The notes under the pieces are model-generated. The model had not been told where the DNA came from, ran no database searches, and was given only the letters and a program-made list of their open reading frames with translations. Below are positions 63,069 to 64,000 of a stretch of 64,000 nt of DNA, piece after piece. This DNA is from Thermomonospora echinospora. GTDB taxonomy: Bacteria; Actinomycetota; Actinomycetes; Streptosporangiales; Streptosporangiaceae. Positions within the stretch are counted from its first letter, which is position 1, and every line of letters begins with the position of its first letter. The stretch is taken from positions 184,923 through 248,922 of the forward strand of contig NZ_FNVO01000012.1 in assembly GCF_900108175.1 (NCBI RefSeq), read 5' to 3'. Made by a program: the position numbers and the translations under genes.

Positions 63069-63505
63069 CGGACTCCCACGATGTGACCAGGGCGATGGTG
63101 CGGCGGTTGGGCGCGCCCGCCTGGCGCGGCCTGCGCTGGCGGATCGACGTCATCGCCACCGAGCGCGCCGAGGCCGCCGCGGCCAAGGTCCGCGAGGAGC
63201 TGGCCGAGGTCCGGAGTGAGTTCGGCACCGCCCGCCGCAACCTGCGACGCGACCTGGACGCGATGCGCGACCAGGTCGACCGGATGAGCAGGCAGCTGGC
63301 GGCGCTGGAGGAGCGGGTGGCCGGCCTGGAGCGCCCGCCCGCCGTCCTGGACGGGGCGCCGCCGCCGGAGGAGGCGCGGGAACTGCTGGAGGAGGTGCGG
63401 GCCGAGCATGCCAGGGTCCGCGCCAGGCTGACCGCCGCCGCTCTCTACGAGGAGCGCCTCGGCCGTCTGGAGCAGGTGATTTCCGTTACGGAACAGGCGT
63501 CCTAG
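63065..63505 (+). CDS. Coiled-coil protein coupled to the GT29-like gene
   Basis: 146 residues; ATG 63065 overlaps the upstream stop (ATGA). After a basic start (VRRLGAPAWRGLRWRIDVI) nearly the whole protein is heptad-rich helix (AEAAAAKVREELAEVRSEF ... RRDLDAMRDQVDRMSRQLAALEERVAGLE ... RELLEEVRAEHARVRARL). There is no membrane helix. It may tether or oligomerise the glycosyltransferase at the membrane, resembling the coiled-coil tails of the sulfotransferase-like proteins. Family not recognised. Confidence 0.65.
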   Translation: MTDSHDVTRAMVRRLGAPAWRGLRWRIDVIATERAEAAAAKVREELAEVRSEFGTARRNLRRDLDAMRDQVDRMSRQLAALEERVAGLERPPAVLDGAPPPEEARELLEEVRAEHARVRARLTAAALYEERLGRLEQVISVTEQAS

Positions 63506-63519
63506 CCGGTTCTGTAACG
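63484..63519 (+). terminator. Stem-loop after the coiled-coil gene
   Basis: CGTTACGGAAC (63484–63494) pairs with GTTCTGTAACG (63509–63519), one non-Watson-Crick position. It spans the stop codon at 63503–63505 and may terminate the unit. Confidence 0.5.
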
Positions 63520-63689
63520 GCTTAGTGGACGGTCTGTGACGATTCCTACGGTCGTGTTGCGGCTTGGTCAAGAAGGATGTAACTGACCTTCCTGTCACGG
63601 GGTTCGGGTACTCTTCCTGAGCATTCCCCCCGTTACGTACCGGAACGCCCCACCCGCATGGGGAGTTCCCTCAGCGATGAGGAAGTCCT

Positions 63690-64000
63690 GTGCGTGTGCT
63701 CTGTGTCATCCCTGCCCGGGGTGGCTCCAAAGGTATTCCTCGTAAGAATCTTGCTCCGGTCGGTGGTCGTCCGTTGGTGGTGCGGGCGGTGGATGCCGCT
63801 GTGGCGGCGCCGCACGTGGACGTGGTGGTGGTGAGCACCGATGATGCGGAGATCGCCGGGGTGGCGGCGGCTGCGGGCGCGCGGATCGTGACCCGTCCGG
63901 CGGATCTCAGCGGTGATACCGCCTCGTCGGAGTCGGCGTTGTTGCATGCGCTGGATGAGCTCGGCGGTGGGCTTGGTGGCGAGCTTGGTGGCGGGCTTGG
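63690..64000 (+). CDS. neuA: CMP-nonulosonic acid (sialic-acid-type) synthetase, 3' end outside window
   Basis: The first 103 residues are present. VRVLCVIPARGGSKGIPRKN holds the NeuA nucleotide-binding signature, followed by LAPVGGRPLVVRAVDAAV, VVVVSTDDAEIAGVAAAAGARIVTRPADLSGD and TASSESALLHALDEL. GTG 63690 follows GAGGAA by five bases. Enzymes of this family activate Neu5Ac, Kdn, legionaminate or pseudaminate with CTP. At 63963 the sequence enters GGGL/GGEL tetrapeptide repeats not usual in NeuA. Lower GC in the 180-base upstream gap suggests its own promoter. Confidence 0.88.
   Translation, partial: MRVLCVIPARGGSKGIPRKNLAPVGGRPLVVRAVDAAVAAPHVDVVVVSTDDAEIAGVAAAAGARIVTRPADLSGDTASSESALLHALDELGGGLGGELGGGL
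63963..64000 (+). repeat. 12-bp tandem repeats inside neuA
   Basis: Three consecutive 12-base units of the form GGYGGSGRGCTT (GG-G/E-L) start at 63963 and run off the window end, in frame. Confidence 0.8.

Overview
The window is high-GC (about 70%) DNA with GTG/ATG starts, short ATGA/GTGA gene overlaps, and mycothiol, GlnR and type VII secretion genes. This is an actinobacterium. The order pit – pstBACS – mshD – glnR – MoaD-like – thioredoxin – rhodanese – DUF1416 resembles the Streptomyces core chromosome. The galactofuran genes and the type VII locus would fit a Streptosporangiales-type actinomycete such as Actinomadura or Thermomonospora, but that placement is inference. No rRNA, tRNA, insertion sequence or CRISPR array was seen.

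Region 1 (1–15.5 kb) is housekeeping. It starts with the 3' part of a CbxX-type AAA gene and a 60-codon gene preceded by one lone hairpin shaped like a type I-E CRISPR repeat. Low-affinity phosphate uptake (DUF47 protein plus Pit) faces high-affinity uptake (pstS-C-A-B, with a PHO box ahead of pstS). Then come mycothiol synthase, the nitrogen regulator GlnR, a MoaD-like sulfur carrier, a DUF2993 protein, an ECF sigma/anti-sigma pair and a thioredoxin-like protein. A sulfur operon (DUF4395 – sulfurtransferase – DUF1416) follows a leaderless, cysteine-containing leader peptide.

Region 2 (15.5–41.7 kb) is a type VII (ESX) secretion island. It holds eccC, eccD, eccB, two mycosins and two core WXG100 proteins. 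Around these lie a CpnT-like WXG100 protein with a small membrane neighbour, large Gly/Pro-rich secreted-type proteins, two EspC-like plus membrane-protein cassettes, three YbaB/EbfC-like proteins, a two-gene DUF6177 set and an EspI-like MinD ATPase. An FkbM methyltransferase, a YceI/HxlR pair and a trypsin-like protease are interspersed. The divergent promoter region at 17.7 kb carries GTTCA direct repeats, one of them identical over 11 bases to a unit of the pstS PHO box. This suggests that phosphate may control secretion.

Region 3 (42–64 kb) is a cell-envelope glycan island. It has an LCP ligase, glycosyltransferases, an antigen-85-like esterase, a sulfatase–GH43 pair, two sulfotransferase-like genes, UDP-galactopyranose mutase, GlfT1- and GlfT2-like galactofuranosyltransferases, a Wzm/Wzt-type exporter, a membrane-anchored propeller-like protein, a GT29-like (sialyltransferase-type) gene, and the start of a CMP-nonulosonate synthetase (neuA) that runs off the end. 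Together these suggest synthesis, export, wall attachment and tailoring (sulfation, nonulosonic acid capping) of a galactofuranose-containing polymer.
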